Source: Lepidodermella squamata (taxonomy: Eukaryota > Gastrotricha). From it: DNA of 64,000 nt. Below are positions 33,035 through 45,384 of this stretch, one piece after another. Where the stretch lies: the NCBI GenBank assembly GCA_047495785.1, contig JBLDXI010000054.1:4030001-4094000 (forward strand), read 5' to 3'. The translations under genes were made by a program, and so were the position numbers. Numbering within the stretch: position 1 is the stretch's first letter; every line of letters begins with the position of its first letter. The notes under the pieces were generated by a model, which was given only the letters and a program-made list of their open reading frames with translations, did no database searches and had not been told where the DNA came from.

Positions 33035-33537
33035 TTAATCTATCCATTTCGAATAAAGGGACTCCAGAAACGCACGCCCACGTGACTTTTTCGCGACCGA
33101 TTCCGGTTGCGCCTCTTGTTCGGCTGACTCCAGCAGAGGGGATTTGAAAACACTTGGCAAGTCTTGGAACCACTCTTTAGGTGGCTCTTTCCGATATTCC
33201 CAAGCATCGTTCGCTAATGCCGCTTGCCTCCGCTTAGCTAACCGTTCTTCTTCGTGTTGAACAATGCTTTTCAGCTAAACAAAAATGGAGTATAGGGTGT
33301 TTCACTAAACGAACGGTGAACAATAATACCAACATGATCCGTATTTCCTGTTTCAAGATATTGCGTACAGGCCATAAAATCTTCTTTCCAACTGGCACAG
33401 TCAGCGTATTTCCCATAAACAAAGTACTGATTGAATCGGCCACGCCAGCCAGTGCACGCTCTATATTCCTCGTCGTACAAATCACAGGGAACCCGGACCA
33501 GGGGCAGATTTTCTGCTGGCTCGGTTCTTTCCACCAT
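33035..33537 (-). CDS. Twin-CX9C small protein, C22orf39/PANTS (UPF0545) homologue
   Basis: Exons 33537-33334 and 33274-33035 (59-nt intron, phase 0), 147 codons. The N-terminal half reads VPCDLYDEEYRACTGW and ADCASWKEDFMACTQY, that is, two C-x9-C helices (CDLYDEEYRAC and CASWKEDFMAC) joined by a YFVYGKY linker, as in the UPF0545 family that includes human C22orf39 (synaptic regulator PANTS). The second exon is basic and charged, with PPKEWFQDLP near the conserved PPDWHLPLP-type end, then a longer tail. Twin CX9C proteins are often imported to the mitochondrial intermembrane space; location here is inferred. Third gene of a tight same-strand cluster, 132 bp after MAIP1, with an acceptor-like TTTCCATTAG 12 nt before the ATG. 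Confidence 0.75.
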
Positions 33538-33669
33538 CTTAATTATAACCTAATGGAAATTAAACAAATTTTCATTCCCACGTTTCCAAGTTATTTTATG
33601 TCAAAAGATTGATAAACAAGAGACTGCTGCACAACTAATTCAAACAAATTATCAGGTTAGCAACAATTG

Positions 33670-34750
33670 CTATTTGCTCGTCTGTTCGAATTGGTGCTTC
33701 AGGATATAGTGCAAAGGTCGAAAATAATTCAGCTTATTGATAATCCAATATGAAGGAAGTTGACTATCGACCGATGGTGACCGAAACGTTCTGACGAATC
33801 GATAATTACACACGAATTCTGCCGAATTACCAGAAATAAACATGAAATTACGCCGAAATGCAGTTAACTTACCATTCGGACCAAAGGGAACGAATGCATT
33901 CGAAACAACAGAGCCAGCCTGGCGAAGCCTTTCCAAGCCTTCAGCTCCAGATGATTCAATAGCGTCGCGCATTGATGAAAGCCCATGCTAGAAAAACGCT
34001 CGTAAAATTTGAACCGAAGATCACGTGATTAGCTTACCTGCCCATGAACGACGAAAAGAATTTCAACAAATTTTTCATCTGCAATAAAAGAATGCTGATA
34101 TTCACCGTAAACTATATTTCCCAATAATTACTGGTTTGATCATCCATAATCACGCCGATCTCATAGATGAAGGTCCGAAGTATATCTTCGGGGTTGATAC
34201 GCAGGAATTCTCTCTGCTGCATCGACATTTTCGCTAGGTTTTCCCTGACTTCCGCAAGGGCGTCAGCGCTCATCACATCGGCCTCTTCGACAGCAGCAAT
34301 ATCGCCATTCGCTAAATTATTAGAGACCTTAAGAACAGCCTGGGTTGCGCCAGAAATAAAGCTTGCGATCGAAAAATCGTGATCGAAGTAACCGCGGATC
34401 AGTATTTCAAACAACCGGTTTCGGATAGATTTCCAGAAATTTGGTAAAAAATAAAAGGGCAAGTCGGAGAGAAAAACGTGATCGCGAACGTAATCTGGCA
34501 ACTGAGGCGTTTCATTCGGGCTTTGAGATGACGGCTCTTCGTTCTTGCGATCATGAATGCACTGCAAGCTTCGCGATATGTTGAAATTACGCCGTTGAAG
34601 CTTAACAACGGGATTTCTATCGAACATCATCTTATCAGGGTGGCGATCGGAACATGGTGAACAATGGACAGTCGAAGCTGAAACTGCTAGCCACCGGCGT
34701 TCGACGACAGGTCTTGTAAGAGAAAGAAATCGAGATATATTTCTTGCCAT
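33670..34750 (-). CDS. MAIP1: m-AAA protease-interacting protein 1 (MAIP1) homologue
   Basis: Exons 34750-34132, 34078-34038 and 33987-33670 (introns 53 and 50 nt), 325 codons. MAIP1 is a matrix protein that binds m-AAA protease and supports assembly of the calcium uniporter subunit EMRE. Residues 1-60 are rich in R and S and low in acidic residues, fitting a mitochondrial presequence. The conserved core is RGYFDHDFSIASFISGATQA, then IYEIGVIMDDQ joined by the 41-nt exon to NEKFVEILFVVHGQ, then FICNYRF-like FVCNYRFVRTF, matching the TIM44-like fold of MAIP1 as recalled. Its ATG lies 51 bp after the stop of the release-factor gene, with TTGTTGATAG ending 9 nt before the ATG. Confidence 0.75.
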
Positions 34751-34801
34751 TTAATAGTTCTATCAACAAGACAATGTAAAACAATATAAATTTATTGACT
34801 A
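34751..34801 (-). promoter_or_regulatory. 51-bp intercistronic junction with poly(A) signal and acceptor
   Basis: Between the release-factor stop (34804-34802) and the MAIP1 ATG. On the minus strand AATAAA (34796-34791) is followed by a T-rich tract and TTGTTGATAG (AG at 34761-34760), then 9 nt of leader. Such a compact 3'-end signal plus acceptor is typical of trans-spliced operon junctions. It leaves no room for a separate conventional promoter. Confidence 0.6.
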
Positions 34802-35983
34802 TCAGAGGGAGAGATACTCTTGCATGAGAGCTGACAACCGATCTTCTCGATCAGTTGCTTGCAGAGCTTCAATAATATTGACTAAAGTTTGACCACCACT
34901 CATTACGTCATCTAAATCGTGAGTGCCGGGAATATCAGATGAAAGGCGATGATCAGTTACTCGCCTGCGTGGCCAGTTGTAAGTTCTGATTTTCTCGGAG
35001 CGAGATTTCGAGCCTGCTTGGAGCCTACGATTCGCCCGTTCATTAGAGAGCTGGCTTTCCAACTTTTGCTCATATAATATCGCTCGCAGCTTAGATAATG
35101 CGAGCTCCCGATTTTTATGCTGAGAACGTTCCTCTTGGCAGGTCACGATGATTCCAGTTGGATTATGAACTATCCGTATAGCGCTATCCGTGCGATTGAC
35201 GTGCTGACCGCCCGGCCCTGATGAGCGGAAAGATGTAATATGAAGGTCATTTGGATTCAGAGATACTTGAATTTCGTCAGGTTGTGGCATCAAAACTACG
35301 GCTGCGGTCGAAGTATGCAAGCGACCCAATCGTTCAGTTTTCGGAACTCGTTGAACGCGATGAATACCGCCTTCAAACCGCAGAATTTTGTAAGCTTCGT
35401 TGCCAGTTATCGTAGCAAACGCTTTTCTTGCACCTCCTATTTCAGTGTGATCACACTCAAGAGGGACAAATTTTAGACCAAGAGCTGGCACTACCCTCTC
35501 GTACATTTCGAAAAGGTCGTTGGCCCAAATCATAGCCTCTTGTCCTCCGACGCCGGCAGAAATTTCAATAGTTGCCGCGCTTATTTCCGCACCAACTGCT
35601 GGGTAGACAAATTCTGTTAACTCCTCCAAACAGTTGACAAGAGCGAGATTTCGATCAGAGATGTCATCTGCTGCTAACCTCTGAAGGTCGTCGCTGTGTT
35701 CAAGACTTTTGGAAGACTCACGACTGAAAGCTTCCAAGTCTCTCACTTCCTCGCGAATGGATACGATTTTTGAGCACAAATCAGTCACTATAGACCTGTT
35801 CTTATGATTAATCGTTGGTCGTTTTTCAGCGATTGATACTAATTTCACAAATGAGCTGTCTTTAGATAGCTTTTCAGCGAATGACCTGGCCGTTTCGATC
35901 TTAGACGCAGAATGGTCAGCAGATAAGTAGCGGATGCAGCATGAAAATTTTCCGCATCTCAATATTCTTAGGATACTCTGCAT
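34802..35983 (-). CDS. MTRF1L: Mitochondrial peptide chain release factor, mtRF1L (mtRF1a) type
   Basis: Single exon, 393 codons, ATG at 35983. Releases finished polypeptides from mitochondrial ribosomes at UAA/UAG. Class-I factor features: N-terminal Arg/Cys-rich presequence, coiled domain 1, GVGGQEAMIWANDLFEMYER, decoding-domain motif RVPKTE with the PKT tripeptide at 214-216 and no insertion before RLHTST, and the catalytic SSGPGGQHVNRTDSAIRI with GGQ at 258-260. PKT without the extra residues distinguishes mtRF1L/mtRF1a from mtRF1. An acceptor-like CCATTCTTTAG abuts the ATG directly. First gene of the minus-strand cluster with MAIP1 and the CX9C protein. Confidence 0.92.
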   Translation of the reverse strand: MQSILRILRCGKFSCCIRYLSADHSASKIETARSFAEKLSKDSSFVKLVSIAEKRPTINHKNRSIVTDLCSKIVSIREEVRDLEAFSRESSKSLEHSDDLQRLAADDISDRNLALVNCLEELTEFVYPAVGAEISAATIEISAGVGGQEAMIWANDLFEMYERVVPALGLKFVPLECDHTEIGGARKAFATITGNEAYKILRFEGGIHRVQRVPKTERLGRLHTSTAAVVLMPQPDEIQVSLNPNDLHITSFRSSGPGGQHVNRTDSAIRIVHNPTGIIVTCQEERSQHKNRELALSKLRAILYEQKLESQLSNERANRRLQAGSKSRSEKIRTYNWPRRRVTDHRLSSDIPGTHDLDDVMSGGQTLVNIIEALQATDREDRLSALMQEYLSL

Positions 35984-37450
35984 CTAAAGAATGGAAAATG
36001 ATATTTTATCAGAAAATGGCAATTTACAAGCCAAGGTGAGAAAATAAGCGAAATTAAGGAGTCCCATTGCCTGGGAAGTGCAAGAACTGAAGAATCAAGT
36101 CCTTAGCGTAATTCGAAAATTTCATGCATCAACAAAGCGGTTCGTTATTCTATAAGCATTCTTGTTCGAAAACTCAGGTCGCCAGCATAGACCGCGATGC
36201 AGTAACAGAGATAAGAAATGGGGGTGCAAAGGCGCCAGTCACGTCTGAACAAGGTATTCTTAGAATATTCGGTTGTTGCCGTGCTTAACGAACATCATAA
36301 AACAACACTAAAAGCTCATTCAAGAAGATAGTTATATAGTAGAAACAGCACGATCTCTCGATATAATGACATTAGCTTAAGGGAAAGTTATACTTACGTA
36401 TTCACCTATGAGGACCTGAGTACCATTTAGTACCTATGTAAGATGCCACCTTGGTCCAGTTTTGGCCCAGTTTTGGAATGATTGCGCACCCCGATCATCC
36501 CCGCAAGCCGCAAGTGACCCCACTCTAACCTGCCAGCCTGCCCTGCCTCAGCGCACTCCCTAGCTGCTGATGGGCTAGCTGCTGACCCGGATATAATGCC
36601 TGTGGAACAAAAATTAGCGCGCCTCTAGATGAGAATATTCATCACGTATATTGGTTTCAAGAATTATTCAATTCTAAAAAATGTATCTATTTTTGTCCAA
36701 ATTCATCGTTGATGAGTTATGTTTGCGGAAAATTTCGCTTGCATCATGAGGGTGGGTGCAATCGCGCCTGAATCATCGCGCGTTGGACGGATTGCTCTCA
36801 GATCGGACAACCTGGCTTATGGCTTATGGCCAACCGCACACTCATTCTTCATTCCTGATATTTCCTGTCTCCTGTCTCCGAAGTTATATTCCAATGCCAT
36901 AGTTGTTTTGGGCCCTATGTTCTACGCTTCTAACTAACTACTAATCTTAAGCTTCTAAAAAAAAATCCGCGAAAATATTAGCCCCGCGGAAATGTTCGCG
37001 TCTACAGTGGTGCACGATGCTCTGTTCTGTGAACAGATGAAAGCCTGGCATCAGTAAGGCTCGCTGATGCTGTATTCGGTTGTATTATTACCTTTCAACC
37101 TTTTGTTCCTGCCGTTTAGTTAGTGGCACATAGCTTCAGACTCAGCTTTCAACCGGTGCTTTGTTCATTCAGATTGGATTACTCCATACTCCATGTGACG
37201 TAAGTATACTACTTACATGAACCCTTTCGCATTCCCCAGTTTGCACTTCCTCTGCAATTTTTGTTAAAGATGTCGTCCTTGTTGCTCGTCATAAATCCTT
37301 CAATAACCCAAGGAGGTTCATTGCTCGTAATATAATCTTAATATAATTTTATCATGATTTTACGTTATAAAGACGAATTTACCTTTTTTATAGCCATGCG
37401 ATTTTAGCTTTATTCTATTAATAAACTGTTATATTTAAATGTTCTTATAA
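35984..37450. other. Divergent intergenic region between MTRF1L cluster and IFRD
   Basis: 1.47 kb separates the divergently transcribed genes and should carry both promoters. No ORF with similarity; 36719-36937 is unsupported. TTTTTTATAG (ends 37395) and GATTTTAG (ends 37409) are acceptor-like sites before IFRD. Confidence 0.5.
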
Positions 37451-38832
37451 ATGGGAAATCGAAAGAAGCAACGCACTAAAGAGCCTTCAGCTGGCAGAAG
37501 TTCAGACTCGCCAGCTGAAGATGATAATCTAGAGAACGCTAGTAATATGTCAGTAATATCCGATGGTGGCCATAGCAGTGTTCATTTGGGTTCAGGCGAG
37601 GACGGTGAGCAAGATATCGAGGCCGCCGCCGAGAGTCACGTCGCATCCGAGGACGCTTTTGCCGATGCTCTGGACGGACTGACTGCCTCAAGCAGCGCGT
37701 CTCGCGAGAAGGCACTGAGCAACATGAAGAAGATGTTACAAATGAAGTGCTTTGCCATATCCAATGTTATCAGCAAGAACTACGAAACGCTCAGTGACGC
37801 TCTGACCAACTGCGTGAAACGAGGGAAGAATCAAGAGTGCATGATAGCAGCTCACTGCCTTTCACTTCTATGTACTCAGCTCGTCAACCTCGTCGATTGT
37901 GATGTTGAAAAGTTCTACCTCAGCCATCTCAAGCCTGTGCTGCGACAAATGCTCGCTGACGAGTCATTTCCCCCAAACGATAGATCTGCAATCGCTGCTA
38001 GCCTCGGTCTAGCATGCTATAGTTGTAGCGAAGATGCTAAGGAAGTGGAATCTGTGATGCAGCTTTTGGAGGCCGTTTTTATTGGCTCGGCACTTAAGGG
38101 CGACGGCACCGTTCGTCAAATTACCCCTCAGCTCGCGCATTTACACCATTCTGCCTTATTGTCGTGGGCCATTCTGTTTTCCAGAGATTGCTTCCTTGTT
38201 CCTGACAGGTTAAATATACTTTATTGCTTATGATTTACCTTCAATTTTTTCTGCTTTTTAACTGTAGCACGTTGATGAAAATAGCCGAGCTGCTTCAATC
38301 ACCGCATTTGGACGTAAGAATCAGCGCTGGCGAAACGCTGGCTTTAGTCTATGAAATGAGACGTCAAGGCGTCGAAAATTATCGCCTTCACAACCACCGC
38401 GAGTTATGCGAGCGCTTACAGGCTATGGCTCACGAAGGCCAGAAAAGCAAGGCTAAGAAGGATCTGCGGCTTCAACGGTCTTCCTTCCGAGATATTGTTG
38501 AATACATCAGCGGTCGCTTCCCTGAGCCAAACGTAGAGAGCGTGAAAATCGACAAAACCGACCAATTGGAACTTGTTTCATGGGCTGACAAGCTGATGTA
38601 CCACGTGCTCTGCGGTGTTTTCGAAAATGGTCTCAAGCGCCACTTGCAAGAAAACGTCTATATTCGCGAGCATGTGTTTGGCCTTGAGCCGTACGCGCCG
38701 GTACTAACCGTCGGCGATGATAAAACCCTGAAAACCGAGCTGAAGCGATGCCGTCGCCTCGAGGATCATGCCCGCAGTTTGGCGCGTGCCAAAGGACGAG
38801 CTAAGCGCGTAGCTTCCTTTTCCGCCCAATGA
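37451..38832 (+). CDS. Interferon-related developmental regulator (IFRD) homologue
   Basis: Exons 37451-38208 and 38268-38832 (59-nt intron, phase 2), 440 codons, close to IFRD1/2 length. Family members are nuclear/cytoplasmic co-regulators. N-terminal KKQR/Ser/acidic region, then armadillo-like helices with a DALDGLTASSSASREKALSNMKK start, and HLDVRISAGETLALVYEMRR after the intron, matching the IFRD repeat. The C-terminal IFRD domain has LRLQRSSFRDIVEYISG, LVSWADKLMYHVLCGVF and GLKRHLQENVYIREHVFGL. The basic C-terminal tail ends KGRAKRVASFSAQ. IFRD1 versus IFRD2 cannot be decided; it is probably the single pre-duplication gene. Confidence 0.9.
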
Positions 38833-41800
38833 GACGCCATGACCAGAGATCGCTTCAAGTGCCGTTTTACGTCTTTAGTCTCTCTCTATCTCGTTAGGAT
38901 TCTTTTAGAAAAATCTGTAGTTTTCAACTTGCACATGGATTAACTTAGCTATGCATTGCAGCCAAATTGTATGCGTTTTTAAAGACTATTACTAACGAAA
39001 TCGCTCGTATTACTTATTGTTGACTCGATACCTCTATAGTCGATTGTTAAACCGATTTGTGCTTACCCGACTACATGAAATACATTGTGGCTGCTGCGTT
39101 TTGCCCCGTTTCTTCGAATAACAGAACGCCGGTGATTTTTCTGTTTCTGGGTGTCTTGATAATGTATATGAAAACAAAACATATTGAAGCTATTCTTTCC
39201 CATGGCTCTTTCGATTTATAGTGTTTTCTAATGTGGATATCTATTAATCGGCTGAAGGCGCAGCAGAACGCTTATTTTTGTCTTCATCAAGACCGAATGT
39301 ATTTTCAGGCACTCACTCTAGAACAACATGTCAAGCTGTTACAAAATGTTTAGCTAAAAATTGCTTCATTTGCGGATATTGAGTCTTCAAATCGGTTACA
39401 CTTATTGAGAGTTGAGGAGGTTCCAAGCTTACATGTTTCTTGTTATATTGTCACTGTTGGTGTAATCTTATTGTAATGAAAAAGCTCTAATGAATTCCGA
39501 GAAGCGAATTTGAGTTTATGTAAAATGGATCGAGAGACGAATATAATAAACTTATTTAACGTGAAGAATAATTTTGACATTTTTTTTTACCTGTTAATGA
39601 AAGTAACTAATGGCTTATTAGTATATAAATACCTTGAATTTCATCGAAAAAATCCCAGGCCCGAGATTTATTTGAGCTCTGGTGACCTAGAGCTGGATTG
39701 TGTTAATAACACTAAGTAGAAATTGATCGTCACGCTATGCACGATGAAGGTGAGGTACGTCACGAAATTTTTCATGCCTAGGTTAACTACTGAAAGCACC
39801 TGTGCACTCATTCACGGAGATCCAGTGCGTTAATTAGCCAAGTTCGAACATACGACATCATCTCACTATTTGCTTTGACGAGCCGTATCTTCTACTTAAG
39901 TTTTACGGCTCATGTACGCAAATTTCGATCCACACCCACTACATGTATGAACGTAAGTAAACGTCATACATAAATACGCCAGCAGAGCTAATTTTGATTC
40001 ACAAATTCGATTCACAAACACTCACGGTGCGCAAACATTACGCAGATATTTTTTTTTATTTTGCATAGCGAGGAGAACTACTGGCCGAGACGGATAAATT
40101 ATTCAGAATTATTTTATGCATGGTCCACAGTAGTTCGATATTAGTGCATCTGCGCAAAATTACTAAATTTTTTAGCGACTGATTCCTCTGGCCAGTCAAG
40201 TTCGATTTGTCATCATTGTTCATCGAGAGCAGACACATCCGATATGTTGTAGGTGGATGACGAACCCTGTCATATCTTACAGATTCATTCATTTTTACCC
40301 CATAGTATAGAGTATATGAAGAAATGTCATCAGCGAATAGACTTGTAGTAAAATCTCTCAATTTATAGGAATACGGCGGTCATTATGAGTCGCGGCCCGC
40401 ATACAATATGCGATATTTCATTCATATGTAGCACAATTCATTCCACATTATCAGGGGGCATATAATTTCATGATATCTTTGCTCTATTTTCAGGGCGTGG
40501 GTTGCGCTCTGTCGTTATTCATTGGCGTAGAAAAAAAACTCTCGATTCATTCATCTCCATTACAGTTACAGACTTGATGCCGCAGATAAAAAATACCCAG
40601 CCAACTAGCGTGACCAGCTTACGCCTACCTGTACAGAGTTGTTATCTACTCACTAGTGCAACCTATTTCGCACACTGCTATTCTTATTGTATAGGCAAAA
40701 CTCTTTATACCTTTTATATTTCGCCCCATGGTTTATTTTTCGACAATTATTTTAAGACGCAGGGAAATGCACGTACCACTGAATAAATCGTCGGGCAATC
40801 AATATCGGTAAAATTTGTCCCCTGCTGAACCATCTACCCGACAGATCAATTTAGCAGTTAAGCTTCGGGCAACTAATGTAAAGCACCGAATTAATAATGC
40901 ATGGGCGTGGGATGAGTTCCTTTCCAGCAGGTGCGAATGGTTCAAATGTGGCAGCGGATACGATCTTAAACTTTGCTTTGTGGGATGGTGTCTGCGCATT
41001 AATTGCATCTCCTTAGGTGGGGCGTATATCATTACCAAAAAATCTGTTTGCTTTTTTTACCGATTGCGCATGCCCGCAGGTTTCCTATGCTTCTGTATCA
41101 GGTACTAGAAATTTCTTCATAAATTTGTTAAATATTCGAATTGCGCTCCCATACTGCGCGATCATTAAAAGCTGGGAATGTACAAGAAAATTGATTCATA
41201 CTTTATTTTCATATAGCCGTGCGCTTTTATTGCGCTTGCCACGCTTCGGTTGTTCACAGCCGTGTTAGGTGAATAGGCAATTTTATCGAATATGGGAATA
41301 CATTTTTACTACGCATGTTGCTTGCCTCTAATTTTACGCGCAGCGCTTTGCAATATTTATGCGATCAGAGTGATCGTGGCAGAGCGTTCGATCTCGAAAT
41401 AGGGGTGCTTCATCATAATCGCGATGAATGGCGGCGAAGCAATACCTACGCATGAAGTCGTTAGGTGGCTGCTATGAAAACTTAATGCAATCCTTCACCT
41501 TTTTGCATTGTATCTTCGCTGTTGATGAGGCCTCCGCCACCTCTTCCTAGTACGTCTGTAGCTAATTCACACAGGCTGCACCACGTTGTTGTGTTGATTT
41601 GTCTCCCATGTACTCAAAGCACCGGAATGTGATTTTGCCCGCGAAGAGTTGAAATCAAGAATGCGCGTTTTTTAATTGCTTCGTTAAACCTTAGCCCTCT
41701 TGGTAGAATTTAAATACTTCTTCGGCGAAGTAATGTCTGACATCTTAGAATTTGCTTCTCTCGGCTACTAATTAACCACGTATTTCGTATGCATTGCTGT

Positions 41801-44800
41801 CATTCATCAGTACATATGACACTTGTATTCATGTCATTTTTTTCTACCTTGTAAAGGTAAAATCCCCCACAAGGCCTGTGGGTGGAGTTGGGTGTTGCTG
41901 AACGTGATTAAAGCCTGAATAGAGAATGCCCCCTTCGTCTAATTAACCTTTGAGCTAGACGTCATCACATTTTTTAGAAATAGATATTGGAATTGTATTA
42001 GGTCAAATAATCACCAAACACAAGGGCAAATCTTAGGCTGCAGCTTCCCCTGAGTTGAGCTGTTGAGCGTGGTCTTCGCCATATTTTATCATCAGACCCA
42101 GCTTTCTAAATGGCTGGTGTATTTTTCAAACGATATGTCTTTGGCATAACATCATATTTCAGAATTATTATAGCGGTCAGCTATGCACTAGAGGCTTAAA
42201 GAGAAAAATCAGACAGTGGTAATCTTACTACAGCTCTTATCGATGCGCATTAGGAAGCATGTAAATATATGAGCCTGCGCGCGTTTAGCGGAAATTAGAA
42301 AAATTCCGATTTCGGCCTATTGGCTCTCTCTCTCATTCTGCATACGCTTAAACCCAAGCTTGATTCCATTGATTGTTCTGCAAGTTTATACGCGATAATT
42401 GTTATGCGCTCGTCGATTTTTACTTATAAATATAATATCGATCGTCAGCGGCTACGCATCACGCAAACGTTGGCAGTAGATCGCCGCATATATTGCAGTG
42501 CTATTTGAATTTTGGCCAGCTTCCGCCTGCTTTCGTTCATTTTTTCCCTCTTCATCATCTTCGTCGCGGTCTCGCTCGTTTTTTGCCCATTATTGGCAAA
42601 GTTTGCATAATGTTCACGTATGTACACGATAAGTATAAACTCCACGCGCCTAATATTTATGGCTCTCAGTCTATGTGTATTTGCGTTTTTTTCGCGCGTG
42701 CGCGCTTCTGCATCGCGTTTTACGGCGCACACACGATTGCTGCCGCGTGGAAAATAATAATATAATGCCCAGCCATTGAATCGCCTCGTAGTGATGTTAG
42801 GAGATGCGGAACTGCGCGCGTTTTTTCCACCCTCCCTCTCGTTCCATCACATGTATACGCGTTCAATAGCTTTATTATTTTTCCATTATTATTATTTTTT
42901 ATTTCTCGCTTACGTTCGCTCACATGAACATTCAATTTACGCTTCAACGCTTGTTGTGATGCAATCATCAGTTTTCACTTATTATACGCAACTAAAAAAA
43001 GCCTTTTGTCGTCGGCTGTTTTTTGTTCGCCACGCGATAACAAAATCCGCTCTCGGTTAAACATTGTTTTTTATTTTTTCCGATGAACGTATAATATTTA
43101 CGTCTGCAGTGTCGACGCTCGAGCTGTTCATGTATATAGCATAACGTATAACAACGCCGTTTTGTTATAATCAAGCAAAAAACAATGCGTTGGGCTCTAT
43201 TATAATGGGGCGGGCAAATCTCTCGTAGCAACATGCCCCAGTGTTCAAATGTTTTACGTGATGAAAGTGCTGCGAGCCGTCGTTATTGCTCGGGATCAGT
43301 TTTTTCATCACAATACTACTACTATTCATACAACCGCCGATATCGCGAGCTGTTTGTTTTACATTTTCATTCTACATATTTGTATAGTATTATTAGCAAT
43401 CTGTCTGCTATAGTTGGCGCTGCTGAGGTTATGTGGTGTATTTTGCATTAATACTGAAGCCAGCGGGCCCGTAACATACGGCGCATTATTTTCTACTCCA
43501 AAGGCATCACCGCTCCATTTCCGCGCGGTTCCGCACTGCGCGAACAAAAAGGTGCGTGAGCTCTTAGCAGCGTTTTTTTCGCAATACAACTCGACCAAAA
43601 TCGTATACACTGCTTTTGAGCATGGTCGGCCTTTAATGCTCAGCGTAATTCATTAATGCTAGTACACATTTTCAACCCGCACTTGCAGCGTGAGTGATCA
43701 GACGCGAATTCATTCAGCGAAATTTTGGGTATACGCCTCATTTAATGGCTCGACAAAAACTACTCTCCGAAGCTATTATAATCCCTGCCAAATTTTTCGA
43801 ACTCGTTTTATTATCCCCGAATGCTATCTGAAAATAGAAACATGTCGTTATTTATAATTAATAATTTTTATCGGGCTTTATCTTAGTTCTCTGATAGGGA
43901 ATCGGCACTTTGAAGTTTGTCCTAAGCTCGTAAAACTACCTTCAAGGCCCCTCAATATCTGTAATGAATGTTTTTAGAAGTAATTATAATTCGATCATCC
44001 CATCCCTATCTCGATTAAAACTTTAATCTCCATTCAGAATGTGGACATGAGACGGATTCTCTCTTTATAATGAAAAATTGCCTTTAATGCCGTCGGTTAT
44101 TCATCATTAAATAAAATAGGAGAGTTGGCAGCGATGGCAAAATAAGCATCAGTTCTAGAAAGGTGAAGAATAATCAGCGAAACATATAAGGAACTCCTCC
44201 GCGCCGTGTTGCCTCCGCCGTCGTTCTTTATTTCGTCGAATTTCAATGACAGGAAGCGAGGATAGAAAATACAATCGCATCGACGGCGATTTCACGTCGC
44301 TTGACGATTGCTTACTCATTATTATATTTTATTATTATTATTTCTACTATATTACTAGGTATTATGATTACTTTTTCCGCGCGCGTGCATTGTCGCCATG
44401 GAAAATTTACGGCGACGTGAAACTGAATGATTAGCATGTTTACGATGAACAGGTAAACTTGATCACCTACCCGCTTGTGTGACTCGTAACTCAATACGAT
44501 CGCCTCCTCATGCGAATCATACATATATTTATGATTTTGTGTAGCCTGCCATCATCAAATGTGATAAAGCTTTTCGCCATCATCGCAGTTCTCATGCCGC
44601 GTCTGAGGATCTTCAAATGCAAGACGAGCATGTTATTATGTATTATAGAGGAACATCGCCCGCTGAATCGTAGGAGGCGCGTCGCGTTTTTTCTCGCGCT
44701 ACTTCGATTTCTCAGTCGCATCGCCGACAGGTGAGAATAGCGCCACACACATCCGCATACACATATATATTACGAGTTTTTCCACCCGCTGCTACTCGAA

Positions 44801-45384
44801 AAATGATGATCAATATACGCCTTTTTTCATCAGCTAATCCGTAACTACTGACTATACCTCCTAAGCCATCGTTTTTTAATGTTATATGACAATTTTTTAG
44901 TGCTACTTTCGTTAAAAGATAAGATAATCTTAGGGCCGTTCAGAGGTTTCCCTCCAACAGTTTTTTAGAGGAATTAATCCGCTGTTGTAGTTCAACTTTA
45001 ATCACGCCATTATAAAGGATTGGTTATATTTTGCTAACCAGTTTTTCTAGCGTTGACACTGCTCTGATGAGCCTCATTAGTATTATCAGGTTTCGATCAA
45101 AGCTGCGTGTGAAAAATAGCTTTGTTAATCTTCTACGAGCTTGCCAAGTGTTGCCTGTGTAAATAAAATCGTCATCATCGAACATCAGGTGGTGCGCCGC
45201 TTCTACGGCGGAAGCTAACAGGCGCAACATGTCACCAGGATTAGCCCTCTAATGGTAATAATAGCAAAATCTTCTACTTCCGCCTTTTTCGTATTTAACA
45301 TATTTTTGTCGTTAGTCATTACCCAGACCATTACATCATTGTTAACAGCATTTTGCTTCAATTTCAATTTAGAAAAGTGTTGTT
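38833..45384. other. 6.5-kb gene-poor region upstream of the phosphatase
   Basis: AT-rich with scattered CGCG-rich patches (for example 42260-42290, 42690-42730, 44370-44400). Many short ORFs occur on both strands, mutually overlapping, none with recognisable family similarity. Likely long regulatory DNA of the downstream gene, or transposon-derived sequence not identifiable by eye. The C in TTTCAATTTAG at 45372 is an acceptor-like site 12 nt before the next ATG. Confidence 0.5.
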
